From Azospirillum ramasamyi (GTDB lineage Bacteria > Pseudomonadota > Alphaproteobacteria > Azospirillales > Azospirillaceae), in NCBI RefSeq assembly GCF_003233655.1, contig NZ_CP029831.1, positions 559,501 through 623,500 of the forward strand: DNA of 64,000 nt, given 5' to 3'. The position numbers and the translations under genes were made by a program. Below the pieces are notes generated by a model that was not told where the DNA came from, searched no databases, and saw nothing but the letters and a program-made list of their open reading frames with translations. Positions 1 to 9,354 of this stretch are shown one piece after another (position 1 is the first letter of the stretch; the number at the start of each line of letters is the position of its first letter).

Positions 1-1959
1 CTGTGTAAAGGCGTCGAACAGGCCCGGAAGCTTGTCTGCGGCGATGCCGATGCCGCTGTCGGCGACCTCGAAGCGCAGGGTCCAGACCGGCTCGCCGTCG
101 GCCGCGCGGACCGGCCCCTCGCCCTCGACGGAAACGTAGATTTCCCCTTCCTCGGTGAACTTGATGGCGTTACCGATGAGGTTGGCCAGGATCTGCTGGA
201 TCCGCCCAGGGTCACCGCGGAACCACGGCGGCAGGTCCGGGTCGATCTCGAAGCCGAGCAACAGACCCTTGGCCTCGGCCTCCGGCGAGAACAGGTCCCT
301 CAACCGCTCGATCACCGCTTCGAGGGAGAAATCCACGGACTCGAACTCGAGCCGCCCGGCCTCGATCTTCGAGTAATCCAGCACGTCGTTGAGGATGCGC
401 AGCAACATCTGCCCGGAGTCGACGATGGTAGCGAGGTAGCGGCGCTGCTCCGCGTTCAGCTCCGTGCCGCACAGCAGCGTCGCGATGCCGAGCACGCCGT
501 TCATCGGCGTGCGAATCTCATGGCTCATGGTGGCGAGGAAAACGGACTTGGCCCGGTTGGCCGCTTCCGCCCGTTCCGCTTCGTCGGCGAGGCGGGCGTT
601 GGCGTCGCGGAGCATCGCCGTGCGCTCCGAAACCAGATGCTCTAGGTCGGTCTGGTAGTGGCGAAGTTTCTCGTTGGCCAGAACCTGTTGGATCTCCAAC
701 TGCCGGCGGCTGATGGCGGTCTGCCGGAACACCTCCAGCGACCGTGCCATGCTGGCCAACTCGTCGCTGCCCTGGATGCCGATCGCGGCGTTGAGATCGC
801 CCTCGGCGAGGCGATCCATGGCGTGGTGCAGCCCGGTCATCCGCCGCAGCAGGTTGCCTTGCACGTAGAAGACGACAATGGCCGCCGACACGAGCAGGGA
901 TACGAGCGCCAGACCCAGCAGCGTCGCACGGGCTCCGGACATCGTCCGTACCATGCTGGCGTTGGCGTCGGCGATGAGCGCGTTGGAGTGGGCGGTCACC
1001 TGCCCGACGAGGTCCGACAGCGCGTCGATGTCGCTGCGGCTGTCCGCCGCCAGCCGCTCCATCGTCTCGGCGAGCGCGAGGATGTCGAGGCGGAGCCTGA
1101 AGATGTTGCCGGGCGTGCCATCGTCGGCGTGCGGCTGCAGCACCGCCAGATGTGCCGCCGCCGCGGCCCGCCGCTCGGGATCGTCGGCGAAGCGGAGGCG
1201 ACGCTCGATGATCGTCCACGATCGTCGGTACCCCGCCCGCAGGTCCTCGATCTCCTGCTGGCTGGTGAGTCGCGCCAGCCGTCCGATCTGCTGACCGAGG
1301 ATGCTGCTGAGCAGGCGCAGCTCCGTCATCCGCTGCAATTGGTCCAGGTCCTCCTCGACCAGCTGGTCGAGCACGTCCATCGCCTGAGCGGAGCCTTCCG
1401 GCCGCTCGATCAAGCGGTAGATCTGGGCGATGGCGGCGATGGCGCGGGTGTCGGCGTTCTCCACCAGCGTGCGCGACAGATCGACGATATGGTCGGTGGC
1501 TTTCAGCACCTGCCCGGTGGCGTCGGCGAACCGCTGTTCGAGGTCGACCTGCGTCAGCAGCAGGTCCTTCTGCCGATCGACGTTGGATGACAGCCGGTTC
1601 ACGATGGTTCGCAGTTCGGCCATGGTCGCCGGGGCCGCGCCCTGCGCCTGCAGGTCATCCACGAGAGCCGCCAGGGTCCGGCCTCCCGTGCTCAGCAGCC
1701 GGGATCGCTCCTCGACCTCGCGCACGGTGGTCGCGCGCCCGAGGACGATGAGATCGGAGGCCACCCGCGCGCTGACCTCGGACACCTGATGCGCCGTCGC
1801 CATAGCCGGGACGGCGCTGCCGATCATCAGGGTTTCGGCATCCTCCACCGCGCCAAAGCCCAGCCACGCGGTCAGCGCGGCAATGAACGCCAAGGCCGCC
1901 ACCGCCCCGAAGGCGAGCAGCAGCCGTTCGCGAATTCCCATGCCATGCAGCCGAACCAT
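1..1959 (-). CDS. TorS-like hybrid sensor histidine kinase (C-terminus beyond window)
   Basis: Membrane sensor kinase; 653 residues are visible and the frame is open at the left edge. A first membrane segment lies at about residues 10-33, a long helical periplasmic sensor region follows to about 335, then a second membrane segment and a HAMP linker. The HisKA motif [11 protein letters not shown] carries the phosphorylated His480. The HATPase N box (NLIGNAIKF) and G1 box (DSGIGI) come just before the window edge. The sensor region and order match the TorS/hybrid family, so receiver and Hpt domains probably follow outside the window. The ATG at 1959 was chosen because GGAG lies six bases upstream; a second in-frame ATG at 1941 is possible. 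The ligand is unknown. Confidence 0.88.
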   Translation of the reverse strand, partial: MVRLHGMGIRERLLLAFGAVAALAFIAALTAWLGFGAVEDAETLMIGSAVPAMATAHQVSEVSARVASDLIVLGRATTVREVEERSRLLSTGGRTLAALVDDLQAQGAAPATMAELRTIVNRLSSNVDRQKDLLLTQVDLEQRFADATGQVLKATDHIVDLSRTLVENADTRAIAAIAQIYRLIERPEGSAQAMDVLDQLVEEDLDQLQRMTELRLLSSILGQQIGRLARLTSQQEIEDLRAGYRRSWTIIERRLRFADDPERRAAAAAHLAVLQPHADDGTPGNIFRLRLDILALAETMERLAADSRSDIDALSDLVGQVTAHSNALIADANASMVRTMSGARATLLGLALVSLLVSAAIVVFYVQGNLLRRMTGLHHAMDRLAEGDLNAAIGIQGSDELASMARSLEVFRQTAISRRQLEIQQVLANEKLRHYQTDLEHLVSERTAMLRDANARLADEAERAEAANRAKSVFLATMSHEIRTPMNGVLGIATLLCGTELNAEQRRYLATIVDSGQMLLRILNDVLDYSKIEAGRLEFESVDFSLEAVIERLRDLFSPEAEAKGLLLGFEIDPDLPPWFRGDPGRIQQILANLIGNAIKFTEEGEIYVSVEGEGPVRAADGEPVWTLRFEVADSGIGIAADKLPGLFDAFTQ

Positions 1960-2143
1960 GCGGCGCTCCCACCCGTGCTGGAGGTGACGTGCAATCCACC
2001 GATATCGTGCCGCCACGACCGGGCCATGGCGGCTGGGCACAGACGGTTATGGCCTTTGTTTTCGCGCGAGGCAAAGGAAGTGGAGCGGAGGGAGCGTAAC
2101 ACCCTTGGCCGCTGACGAGGCAGCGCGCTGATACGGCGCTCTG

Positions 2144-2783
2144 ATGTTCAGTTCTGCGTCCAGTGAACTGATGGGCTACCGGGACCGGACCTGGGAGACG
2201 CGCGCCGGCGCCATCGACCTGCGCATCCCCAAGCTGCGGCGCGGCTCCTACTTCACGGCCTTTCTGGAGCCGCGCCGCACCGCGGAGAAGGCGCATCTCG
2301 GGCTGAAGGCCGCCGCCTCCAAAGTGCTGGGGGCGACACTCCAGAGGTATCGAGTTCATTGCATGAGGAATCTCCTCGCCTGGGTCGGCAAGGCGCACCA
2401 GACGATGGTCGCCGCCACCATCCGCACCGCCTTCGCCCAGGAGACCGCCGAGGCGGCGCATGAGCCGTGGCGCCGGGTGGCGGACAGCCTGCGGCCGCGG
2501 TTCTCCAAACTGGCAGCCCTGATGGACGAGGCGGAGTTCGATGTGCTGGCCTACGAAGTACCCCAAGGACCTGCGCACCAAGTTGCACAGCACGAACCCG
2601 CTGGAACGTCCGAATGGCGAGATCAAGAGGCGCACCAATGTCGTCGGCATTTTCCCTGGCGAAGGGGCGGTTGTGCGCCTCGACGGCGCCTTGCTGCTGG
2701 AACAGCACGACGAGTGGGCGGTGTGCTGGCGCTACATGACCATGGAAGGCATGATTGACCTGTGCCACCGCTCACAGCGCTGA
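2144..2783 (+). pseudogene. IS256-family (mutator-type) transposase remnant
   Basis: The first part reads [12 protein letters not shown] and [10 protein letters not shown], a hallmark of IS256 transposases. At about 2295 the reading passes directly from AEKA to [11 protein letters not shown]. In intact family members these blocks are separated by roughly 120 residues carrying the first catalytic Asp residues, so an internal deletion has removed the active site. A frameshift at about 2555-2562 then moves the reading to another frame, where [10 protein letters not shown] and NGEIKRR (containing the catalytic Glu) continue to 2783. The element is dead. I could not identify terminal inverted repeats. 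Confidence 0.85.
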
Positions 2784-2855
2784 CTCGCTGCCCACCGCCG
2801 CGGAGTAGACCGGCGGCCTCAACCCGCCGAAGAGAACTGAGGCCCCCTCATACCG

Positions 2856-2883
2856 CCGAGCGTAAGTCCTGACTTATGCTCGG
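2856..2883. repeat. 28-bp palindrome downstream of the IS256 remnant
   Basis: Two 13-base arms (CCGAGCGTAAGTC and its near-perfect complement, one mismatch) are separated by two bases. The arms share the GAGCGTAA core with the second palindrome about 80 bases on. It could be a REP-like extragenic element, a protein-binding site or a hairpin terminator; there is no T-tract on either side. Confidence 0.6.
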
Positions 2884-2964
2884 AGGTAAAGGCCGCGACT
2901 GCGGCCCCGCAGGCCCATGCCTGCGAAGGCAAGCGGCCGGACGGCCGCGCCCGCCGTCTGAGGG

Positions 2965-3000
2965 CGAGCGTAAAGTCTGATGTGTCAGAATTTACGCTCG
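2965..3000. repeat. 36-bp palindrome, related to the one at 2856
   Basis: Sixteen-base arms starting CGAGCGTAAA close on a TGTG loop, with a single mismatch near the middle. Both arms share the GAGCGTAA core with the palindrome at 2856-2883. The stretch from 2784 to 3274 contains no gene that I can support: only these palindromes, short low-complexity sequence and the hairpin at 3177. Confidence 0.65.
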
Positions 3001-3176
3001 ATGATATCAGACACCACGCCTCGGGGCACGATCCAACCTGATCGGAAACCGCTCTAGCTTCTGGCGCAAAGCCGACGACATCGCCCTGTGGAAAAGGAGA
3101 GGGGTTAACTGTTCAGATTGCCATCGGCGGCAAAGTCAACTCTCGGTGGGTACGCCCCCTCGCAACCAACGACACT

Positions 3177-3208
3177 CGACAGCCCGCCTCACATGAGGAG
3201 GCCTGTCG
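3177..3208 (-). terminator. Candidate hairpin terminator after the nik operon
   Basis: A 14-base stem (12 of 14 pairs) with an ACAT loop sits about 65 bases downstream of the nikE stop on the minus strand. The trailing T-tract is weak, so this may be a stabilising hairpin rather than an intrinsic terminator. Confidence 0.4.
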
Positions 3209-3274
3209 GCGTTTGGCGTTATGTTTCGCCGATTCAATTCACGAGCAATATCTCATGCCGAGCCGTGGTGTAGA

Positions 3275-3886
3275 TTATTTCAAACACCCTTTGTTCAACG
3301 TCATGATCCGCGCGTCGATGGCGTGAAGCAGGGCTGCATCGTGAGAAATGGCGATGATTGCCAATTTGCGGGCCCGGATCACCTCCAGCATTGCGTGCCA
3401 GAGCCGGGCTTGGGAGATGGCGTCGTGCATCGCCGTCATCTCGTCGGCGATCAGCACCCGGGTGGCGGGGCCGAGTGCCCGGACGATGGCGACGCGCTGG
3501 AGTTCCCCGCCGGACAGTTCGTGCGGGTAGCGGCCGTGCCAGTCCGGTTCGATGCCGAAGCGTTGCAGGGTAGCGTCGTCGGGCCGCCACCCTTCGGCCA
3601 GGATGCGGCCGACCTTCCACCGGGGGTTCACGGCGGTTTCCGCATGTTGGAAAAGAACCTGGACGGGTGAAACCCCGGTCGCGGGCAGTGGCGCGCCGTC
3701 GAGCCTGACCTCGCCCCGGATCGGCCTGAGAAAGCCGCCGAGGATGCGGGCCAGTGTCGTCTTGCCTGTTCCCGATGGTCCGCGGATGCCGAGCACCTCC
3801 CCCGGCGCCGCGGTCAGCGAAACATCATCCAGAACCTTTGGGCCGGAGGCGGACCAGGCGAAATCGATGCTGCGCGCCTCAAGCAT
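3275..3886 (-). CDS. nikE: Nickel ABC transporter ATP-binding protein NikE
   Basis: Second of the two ATPases that drive nickel import through NikBC. It has a Walker A (GPSGTGKTT), an ABC signature (LSGGELQR) and a Walker B ending in ADE. At 203 residues it is shorter than typical NikE (about 260), ending soon after the switch His (ISHDAALLH). The C-terminal extension that oligopeptide/nickel-family ATPases usually carry is therefore missing. The start at 3886 overlaps the end of nikD by eight bases, indicating translational coupling. It is the last gene of the operon. Confidence 0.85.
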   Translation of the reverse strand: MLEARSIDFAWSASGPKVLDDVSLTAAPGEVLGIRGPSGTGKTTLARILGGFLRPIRGEVRLDGAPLPATGVSPVQVLFQHAETAVNPRWKVGRILAEGWRPDDATLQRFGIEPDWHGRYPHELSGGELQRVAIVRALGPATRVLIADEMTAMHDAISQARLWHAMLEVIRARKLAIIAISHDAALLHAIDARIMTLNKGCLK

Positions 3887-4790
3887 GATGGCAGCGCACC
3901 TGCCCTCGACCGCGCTCGGTCCATTCCGGAGGGATGGCGCAGGTTCCGCTGGCACGGTCGCACTCCCCGCGATGCCGGCAGCCGTCTCCGGCCACGCCGG
4001 AGGCTTGTGTTTGCGCCGGGGCGGAGAACCCGTGTTCCGGCAGGGCGGAGCGCAAGGCCCTGGAATAGGGATGAATGGGCTGGCCGTCGCGGAAGGTCCG
4101 GGCGTCGGCGATCTCCACCGTGCGGCCGCCGTGAAGGATGGCGACACGGTCGGCGAAGGGCAGAACGGCGGACAGGTCGTGGGTGATGACGACGACCATG
4201 CACCCCTCGTCCGCCAGACGGCGCAGCAGGGTCAGCGCCACCCGGCAGGCGTCCGGATCGAGGCCGGTGGTCGGCTCGTCGGCGATCAGCAGCTCGGCCT
4301 GGGATACCGTGGCGATGGCGGTCAGTACCCGCCGCGCCATGCCGCCCGACAACTGATGGGGAAAGAGCCGGGCGGTCGCGGCGGCGAGATCGAAACGGGC
4401 GAGTTCCCCGGCTATGGCGGCCGGTCCGTGCGGCCGGCCGGCGGCTCGGGCCCCCCAGCCGACCTGCCGGCCGGCGGTCGCGGTCGGGTCGAGCCAGGTC
4501 ACCGCCTGCGGCACCAACGCGATGCGCCGCCCACGCAGGCGCCGTTGCCGGGCGAGGTCGAGAGGCTCTCCGGCAAAACTCATCCGCCCCTCGACGCTGG
4601 CGTTCGCCGGCAGGATGCCGAGGACGGCATGGGCGAACAGGCTCTTGCCGGCGCCGCTCTGCCCGATCATCGCCACCAGTTCGCCGGGCCGGGCATCGAC
4701 ATCGACCCCGTCCAGCACGGTCATGTCCTGTCGTCGCAGCAGACCGCGGTAGCGGGTGAAGCGGACCCGGAGGTCTTTGACGGCCAGCAT
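3879..4790 (-). CDS. nikD: Nickel ABC transporter ATP-binding protein NikD
   Basis: First ATPase of the Nik importer, 303 residues, cytoplasmic. Walker A reads GQSGAGKSLF, the signature LSGGMARRVL and Walker B LLIADEPTTGLD. The C-terminal tail is rich in Cys and His (GDGCRHRGECDRASGTC), like the Cys-containing tails of oligopeptide-family ATPases, where a 4Fe-4S or metal site is sometimes found. It follows nikC with a three-base gap and overlaps nikE. Confidence 0.9.
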   Translation of the reverse strand: MLAVKDLRVRFTRYRGLLRRQDMTVLDGVDVDARPGELVAMIGQSGAGKSLFAHAVLGILPANASVEGRMSFAGEPLDLARQRRLRGRRIALVPQAVTWLDPTATAGRQVGWGARAAGRPHGPAAIAGELARFDLAAATARLFPHQLSGGMARRVLTAIATVSQAELLIADEPTTGLDPDACRVALTLLRRLADEGCMVVVITHDLSAVLPFADRVAILHGGRTVEIADARTFRDGQPIHPYSRALRSALPEHGFSAPAQTQASGVAGDGCRHRGECDRASGTCAIPPEWTERGRGQVRCHHA

Positions 4791-4793
4791 CGG

Positions 4794-5654
4794 CTACTCC
4801 TGCGAACGGCGGGGATCGAGGATCAGGCGCACGCCGGCCGCGACGCGCTCGAAGGTGAGCACCATGACGAGCAGCGACAGGCCGGGGAGCAGGCCGAGCC
4901 ACCACAGCCCGGCGGTCAGATAGCGCATGGATTCGGACAGCAGCACGCCGATGGCCGGCAGGTGGGGCTCCAGTCCGAAGCCGAGGAAGGTCATCGCGGC
5001 CTCGTGCAGGATGGCGTGGGGAAACAGCAGGATGGCACCGACCAGGGCCTGCGGCAGCACATGCGGCGCGATATGGCCGACGGCGATGGAGAGGCGCGAG
5101 CGCCCGAGCTTGCCGGAGATCGCAACATAGTCGGAGATCAGCACCGATTTCACCTCGGCGCGCACCACGCGGGCGAGACTCGGCCAATGGGACAGCACCA
5201 CGGCAATGATCACGCCCCGCGTCCCACCGCCGAAGGCGAAGGAAATCAGGATCAGCAGCACCAGATGCGGCAGCGCCATGGTCAGGTCGATCAGCCCGCC
5301 CACCAGGAAATCGAGACGCCGGTCGACGGCGGCGACCACCCCCAGGATCACCGCCAGCAGGGCCGCGAAGCCGGCCGACATCAGCCCGATGCGCAGGCTG
5401 ACGGCCAGACCCTTGACCGTGCGCACCAGCATCTCCCGGCCGAGCGGATCGGTGCCGAAAGGGTGGTCGAGGCTGGGCGCCAGCGACCGTTGCGACAGGT
5501 TGCTGCGCAGCCCGTCGTCCGGCAGCAGGGCCGCGGCGACGGCAATCGCCGCCAGGGTCGCCAGTGCCGCCCCGGCGCCGATCAGCGTGCGGCCGCGGCC
5601 GGTCGAGGCCAGCGGCACGGAGGCCGCCGGGGCGCTGTCCACGGCGAGGCTCAT
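4794..5654 (-). CDS. nikC: Nickel ABC transporter permease NikC
   Basis: Inner-membrane permease subunit, 286 residues, with about six membrane segments and an N-terminal extension before the first. The HPFGTDPLGREML block typical of DppC/NikC permeases is present, and the EAA loop is near AISGKLGRSRL. It overlaps nikB by four bases (ATGA), so the two permeases are translationally coupled. Confidence 0.9.
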   Translation of the reverse strand: MSLAVDSAPAASVPLASTGRGRTLIGAGAALATLAAIAVAAALLPDDGLRSNLSQRSLAPSLDHPFGTDPLGREMLVRTVKGLAVSLRIGLMSAGFAALLAVILGVVAAVDRRLDFLVGGLIDLTMALPHLVLLILISFAFGGGTRGVIIAVVLSHWPSLARVVRAEVKSVLISDYVAISGKLGRSRLSIAVGHIAPHVLPQALVGAILLFPHAILHEAAMTFLGFGLEPHLPAIGVLLSESMRYLTAGLWWLGLLPGLSLLVMVLTFERVAAGVRLILDPRRSQE

Positions 5655-6661
5655 CGGACGGCATCCGCAAGGCGGCGCTGACGCGGGTCCAGCGCGTGGT
5701 GGAGAATGTCGGCGATCAGGTTGCCGGTGAACACGAAGACGGAGGCGAAGAGCGCGATGCCGAGCAGGAGCGGCGCGTCGCTGCGCGTGCCGGCCAGTAC
5801 GGTGGCCTGTCCCAGGCCGGGATAGGCGAACACCGTCTCAGCCAGGATCGAGCCGCCGAACAGTTCGCCGAGATGGGCGAATTGCAGCGTCAGCGCCGGC
5901 AGCGCCGCGTTGCGCAGCCCGTGGCGCATCGCCACCGGCAGGCGCCGCAATCCCTGTGCGAAGGCCAGGGTCGCGTAGTCGCTGGCCATCACCTCCCGCA
6001 CCTTGTCCCGCGTGTGCAGCGTCACCTGCGCGATGCCGAGCAGCGACAGGGTCAGCGCCGGCAGGGCGAGATGGGCAAGCCGGTCGGCCAAGGTGACGTC
6101 CGCGGCGACCACCCCCGGCGGGCCGGCGCAGCAGAAGGGCGCCCAGCCCAGGGCGACCGAGAACAGCATGAGGAAGAGGATCCCCATCCAGAAGGTCGGC
6201 GCCGAGGCGAGGGCGAAGCAATAGGTCCGGATGGCCCGGTCGATCCAGGAGCCCTCAAGCGCCCCGGCGACGATGCCGAGCGCGAAGCCGATGGCGCCGG
6301 CCAGCAGCCAGGACAGCGTCATCAGGGCGAGCGACGTGCCCGCCCGGTCGATCAGCACCTCGGCCACCGGCTGGGAGAAGATCATCGAGGTGCCGAAATC
6401 GCCCTGCAGCAGGTTGCCGGCCCATCGTCCGAACTGGACCAGGGGCGGCTGGTCCAGGCCCCATTTGGCGGCGATCAGGGCCTGCTGCTCCGGTCCGACC
6501 CGGTTCATGCGGTCGCCGACATAGGCGCGCACCGGATCGACCGGCGAGACGGACAGCAGCGTGAAGGCGCTGCCTGCGACCAGCGGCAGGAGAATCGCCA
6601 GGCGGATCAGCCGGCCGGCGAGAAAGCGCATCCAGAAGCGGCTGGTTCGTGTCACCGCCAT
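5651..6661 (-). CDS. nikB: Nickel ABC transporter permease NikB
   Basis: Inner-membrane permease partner of NikC, 336 residues, close to the family length. The first membrane segment follows LAGRLIRLAILLPL, and the N-terminal SVSPVDPVRAYVGD block is characteristic of DppB/NikB permeases. The frame is open further upstream, but those codons lie inside nikA and look non-coding. The ATG at 6661 places the gene 28 bases after the nikA stop. Confidence 0.9.
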   Translation of the reverse strand: MAVTRTSRFWMRFLAGRLIRLAILLPLVAGSAFTLLSVSPVDPVRAYVGDRMNRVGPEQQALIAAKWGLDQPPLVQFGRWAGNLLQGDFGTSMIFSQPVAEVLIDRAGTSLALMTLSWLLAGAIGFALGIVAGALEGSWIDRAIRTYCFALASAPTFWMGILFLMLFSVALGWAPFCCAGPPGVVAADVTLADRLAHLALPALTLSLLGIAQVTLHTRDKVREVMASDYATLAFAQGLRRLPVAMRHGLRNAALPALTLQFAHLGELFGGSILAETVFAYPGLGQATVLAGTRSDAPLLLGIALFASVFVFTGNLIADILHHALDPRQRRLADAVR

Positions 6662-6689
6662 CCTCCCGGGTTCGGGGCCGGATCGTGGA

Positions 6690-8276
6690 TCACGGGCAGG
6701 TCCAGCGCCAGTCTTCCAGATTGTAGGTGATGGGGAAGCCGTGGCCGTGCGGCTCGATCTGGCGGGGCCCGATGTCGAGGCATTCGGAGACGAAATAGAC
6801 GTGATCGATGTTGACCATCCAGGCCCAGGCGGCATCGCCCTTCATGCCGTAGCCGGTTTTGCCGTCCCAGGCGGCGGCCTGCCATCCGGGAACCAGATCG
6901 GCCATCGACGCCGCCGACAGCGCCTTGTCGAAATGGGCCTTCACCGCCGGATTGTCGTAGAGCCCGGTGTTGAACCACCAGCCGCCCTCCGCGCCGGTTC
7001 CGACATAGAGGTTGTAGGCCTCGAACGGATCGTGGCTGCCGGCGCCGAAAACCACGACGTTGGAATGCATCCTCGGCCGGATCTCGTCCCAGCTCCGGCC
7101 CAGCACCTCCACCTCGATACCGAGTGGACGGATCATGTCGGCGCTCGCCAGGGCCAGGGACTGCCGGGTGGAATCGGCGGCGGAATAATATATGCTGAAC
7201 TTCGCCCGGACGCCGTTCTTTTCCAGGATTCCGTCGGCACCCGGCTTCCAGCCGGCGTCGGCCAGGATCTTGCGGGCAGCCGCCGGATCGGCGTCGGCGA
7301 GGCGATGCGCGGGGTTGTCCCAGGGCAGGTCGTCGGCGGGACCGTAGGCCGGCCGGCCGAAACCGTTCAGCACGGCCGCCGCCAGGGCGTTGCGGTCCAG
7401 CGCCACGTTCACCGCCTTGCGGATGGCGGGATCGGCGGTCACGTTGTTGCCGATGGGATAGCCCTTGCCGGTCTTCCGGCCGGTGTCGGGCTGGATCGGG
7501 AAGGCGAGGCCGCGGTTGTCGACCGTCTTGGCAACGACCTGGACCATGCCGGCCGGGACGGTGCCGGCGAGCGCATTGGAGATCGCCGCCACGTCGATCT
7601 TGCCGGTCCTGGCGGCGGCATAGGTGGCGTCGTCCTTGGTGAAGAGGAAGGTCACCTTCGAGAAGGCCGGCTTGGTGCCGTAGTAGAGGGGGTTCGGTTC
7701 GACGATCGCCTGCTCGCCCCCGGTCCAGGACACCAGCCGGAACGGGCCGGAGCCGATCGGCGCGCGGCCGTAGGTCCTGGCGTCGTACGCGTGCTCGGGA
7801 ACGATCCCGAGGATGGAGAGCGTATTGAGGAAGGTGATGCGGGGCGCCTTCAGTTCGAAGACCACGGTCTGCTGGTCGACGGCCCGGACGGAGACGAGTT
7901 CGGTGAGGTCGAGCACCGACCCGGTCTTCTTCGCCGTCTCATAGGTGAAGGCGACGTCCCTGGCGGTCAGCGGCCGTCCGTCGGAGAATTTCACGTCGCC
8001 GCGGATGGTCACGGTCCAGGATTTGCGGTCGTCGGACAGGGTCCAGGCGGTCGCGAGGTCGGGAACGAAGTCCAGCTTGGCGTCGCGCTTCAGCAGCGTC
8101 GACTGGAACAGGGGATAGCCGTATTCACCCCAGCCGAGCGTCGGGTCGAAGCCGCTGTCCGGCTCGCCATGCACCGCCAGCATCAGCTCGGTCTTGGGCG
8201 CGGCGGCGGCGGGAAAGGTGGCGGAGGAGACGGCCAGCAATGCGGCGGCGAGAACCGGATACAGCAGGGATCGCAT
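6690..8276 (-). CDS. nikA: Nickel-binding periplasmic protein NikA (SBP family 5)
   Basis: Periplasmic ligand-binding protein, 528 residues, with a cleavable signal peptide of about 25 residues (ending PAAAAP). The body shows family-5 hallmarks: LATAWTLSDD, FSDGRPLTARDVAFTYE and a C-terminal block. A His pair in EPHGHGFP near the C-terminus could take part in metal binding. The first gene of the operon, it has a NikR operator about 100 bases upstream, which is the main reason for assigning nickel rather than peptides. Cobalt or a metal-chelate complex remain possible. Confidence 0.88.
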   Translation of the reverse strand: MRSLLYPVLAAALLAVSSATFPAAAAPKTELMLAVHGEPDSGFDPTLGWGEYGYPLFQSTLLKRDAKLDFVPDLATAWTLSDDRKSWTVTIRGDVKFSDGRPLTARDVAFTYETAKKTGSVLDLTELVSVRAVDQQTVVFELKAPRITFLNTLSILGIVPEHAYDARTYGRAPIGSGPFRLVSWTGGEQAIVEPNPLYYGTKPAFSKVTFLFTKDDATYAAARTGKIDVAAISNALAGTVPAGMVQVVAKTVDNRGLAFPIQPDTGRKTGKGYPIGNNVTADPAIRKAVNVALDRNALAAAVLNGFGRPAYGPADDLPWDNPAHRLADADPAAARKILADAGWKPGADGILEKNGVRAKFSIYYSAADSTRQSLALASADMIRPLGIEVEVLGRSWDEIRPRMHSNVVVFGAGSHDPFEAYNLYVGTGAEGGWWFNTGLYDNPAVKAHFDKALSAASMADLVPGWQAAAWDGKTGYGMKGDAAWAWMVNIDHVYFVSECLDIGPRQIEPHGHGFPITYNLEDWRWTCP

Positions 8277-8373
8277 TGCGTGTCCTCTCGGTGGTCATGG
8301 CCAGGGGGCGCGGCGGCCCGGAAAGGCGTCGCCAACGTGCCCCCTGCTCCCTTCGGGCAGCTTCAATTCACCT

Positions 8374-8401
8374 GTATGATATATTTCAAAAAACGTCATA
8401 C
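8374..8401. promoter_or_regulatory. NikR operator upstream of nikA
   Basis: The sequence is exactly GTATGA-N16-TCATAC, the operator defined for E. coli NikR, with both half-sites perfect and the spacer exactly 16 bases. It lies 98 bases upstream of the nikA start in the divergent nikA-nikR intergenic region and should repress nikABCDE when nickel is plentiful. Confidence 0.92.
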
Positions 8402-8611
8402 CGGAAATGGGGGATTTGACGCAGTTCCGGTACGGGGAGGCACGACTGGGAATTTTCACGGCGACAGTCGATGCACGCGGCCCTTGGCTTGGCCTCTCCT
8501 TGATCGGTCGGCCGGCCGGTTGGGCATGGTTCCGGCCCGCCCGTCCTGCATGAATGGACGGGTGAAGCGACCGGGCTTATGGTTGATGAGGGGAACGGTA
8601 ATCCCAGCCGA

Positions 8612-8639
8612 ATGTGATGTCTATCGAGAATCGTCATAC
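8612..8639. promoter_or_regulatory. Possible second, imperfect NikR site near nikR
   Basis: A perfect right half-site TCATAC lies 16 bases after ATGTGA, which matches the left half-site GTATGA at four of six positions. It ends 54 bases before the nikR start, a sensible place for autoregulation. The weak left half makes this tentative. Confidence 0.45.
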
Positions 8640-8692
8640 CCTGCTCGACAGGGTAGGGTGATTCGATCCGAGATCGAAGCAATGAGGATGCC

Positions 8693-9157
8693 ATGCAACG
8701 GGTGACCATCACGCTGGACGACGATCTGCTCGCCGACATCGACCGTCTGGTGGAAACCCGCGGCTATCAGGGCCGGTCGGAGGCGATCCGCGATCTGGCC
8801 CGTGCGGGACTGGCCGAAACCGCCCTGGAGGAAGGCGAGGCGGGGAATTGCGTGGCGGCACTGGTCTATGTCTACGACCATGCGGCGCGGGAACTGTCGA
8901 AGCGGCTGACCAACGCCTTCCACGACCATCACGAATTGTCCCTGACCACGCTGCATGTCCACCTCGACCACGGCAGCTGCATGGAGGTTTCGGTTCTGAA
9001 GGGGGACGGCGATGCGGTGAGGAAGATGGCCGAGCGGGTGATCGCCGAACGCGGCGTCCGCCACGGGCGGGCCGTGATCATCCCGGTGGGCGACGACGAT
9101 TCAGGCGCCGGGCATGAACATGGGCATCACCATCATCACCACCGGGATAAGCCGTAG
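8693..9157 (+). CDS. nikR: Nickel-responsive regulator NikR
   Basis: Ribbon-helix-helix repressor of nickel uptake, 154 residues. The N-terminal strand MQRVTITLDDDLL and helix (YQGRSEAIRDLAR) form the DNA-binding domain. The ACT-like metal domain carries the conserved Ni site in HDHHELSLTTLHVHLDHG and the nearby Cys (HGSCMEV). The C-terminus extends past the usual end into HEHGHHHHHHRDKP, a native His-rich tail that could bind extra metal. It is divergent from the operon it should control. Confidence 0.95.
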   Translation: MQRVTITLDDDLLADIDRLVETRGYQGRSEAIRDLARAGLAETALEEGEAGNCVAALVYVYDHAARELSKRLTNAFHDHHELSLTTLHVHLDHGSCMEVSVLKGDGDAVRKMAERVIAERGVRHGRAVIIPVGDDDSGAGHEHGHHHHHHRDKP

Positions 9158-9354
9158 ACCGGACGGAACCGCGGTGATCCCATGCTTCTAAACGGCCCGG
9201 TACAGGCAGGTCCGCTTGCCGCTCAGGGCAAGATCCGGCCATCAACGTGGCGGCCTGTGAAATCCGGCGTGGCTTGGCTCCCTCAAACCTGCAGCAATCG
9301 CGCCGAATATCGACGGATATCGACTGTATCCTTCATGACCAGACATGAATTGGT

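Noticed and set aside
3552..5681. A 709-codon open frame on the plus strand
   Set aside because: It is antisense to nikCDE; its Gly/Gln/Arg-rich composition is typical of GC-rich shadow frames, while the opposite strand carries intact ABC motifs.
6561..8705. A 714-codon open frame on the plus strand
   Set aside because: It is antisense to nikA and runs across the NikR operator; no recognisable domain and no ribosome site.
9115..9145. His run in NikR as an engineered purification tag
   Set aside because: The His codons are mixed (CAC/CAT), interspersed with Glu and Gly, and the gene sits in its natural context, so a native metal-binding tail is more likely.
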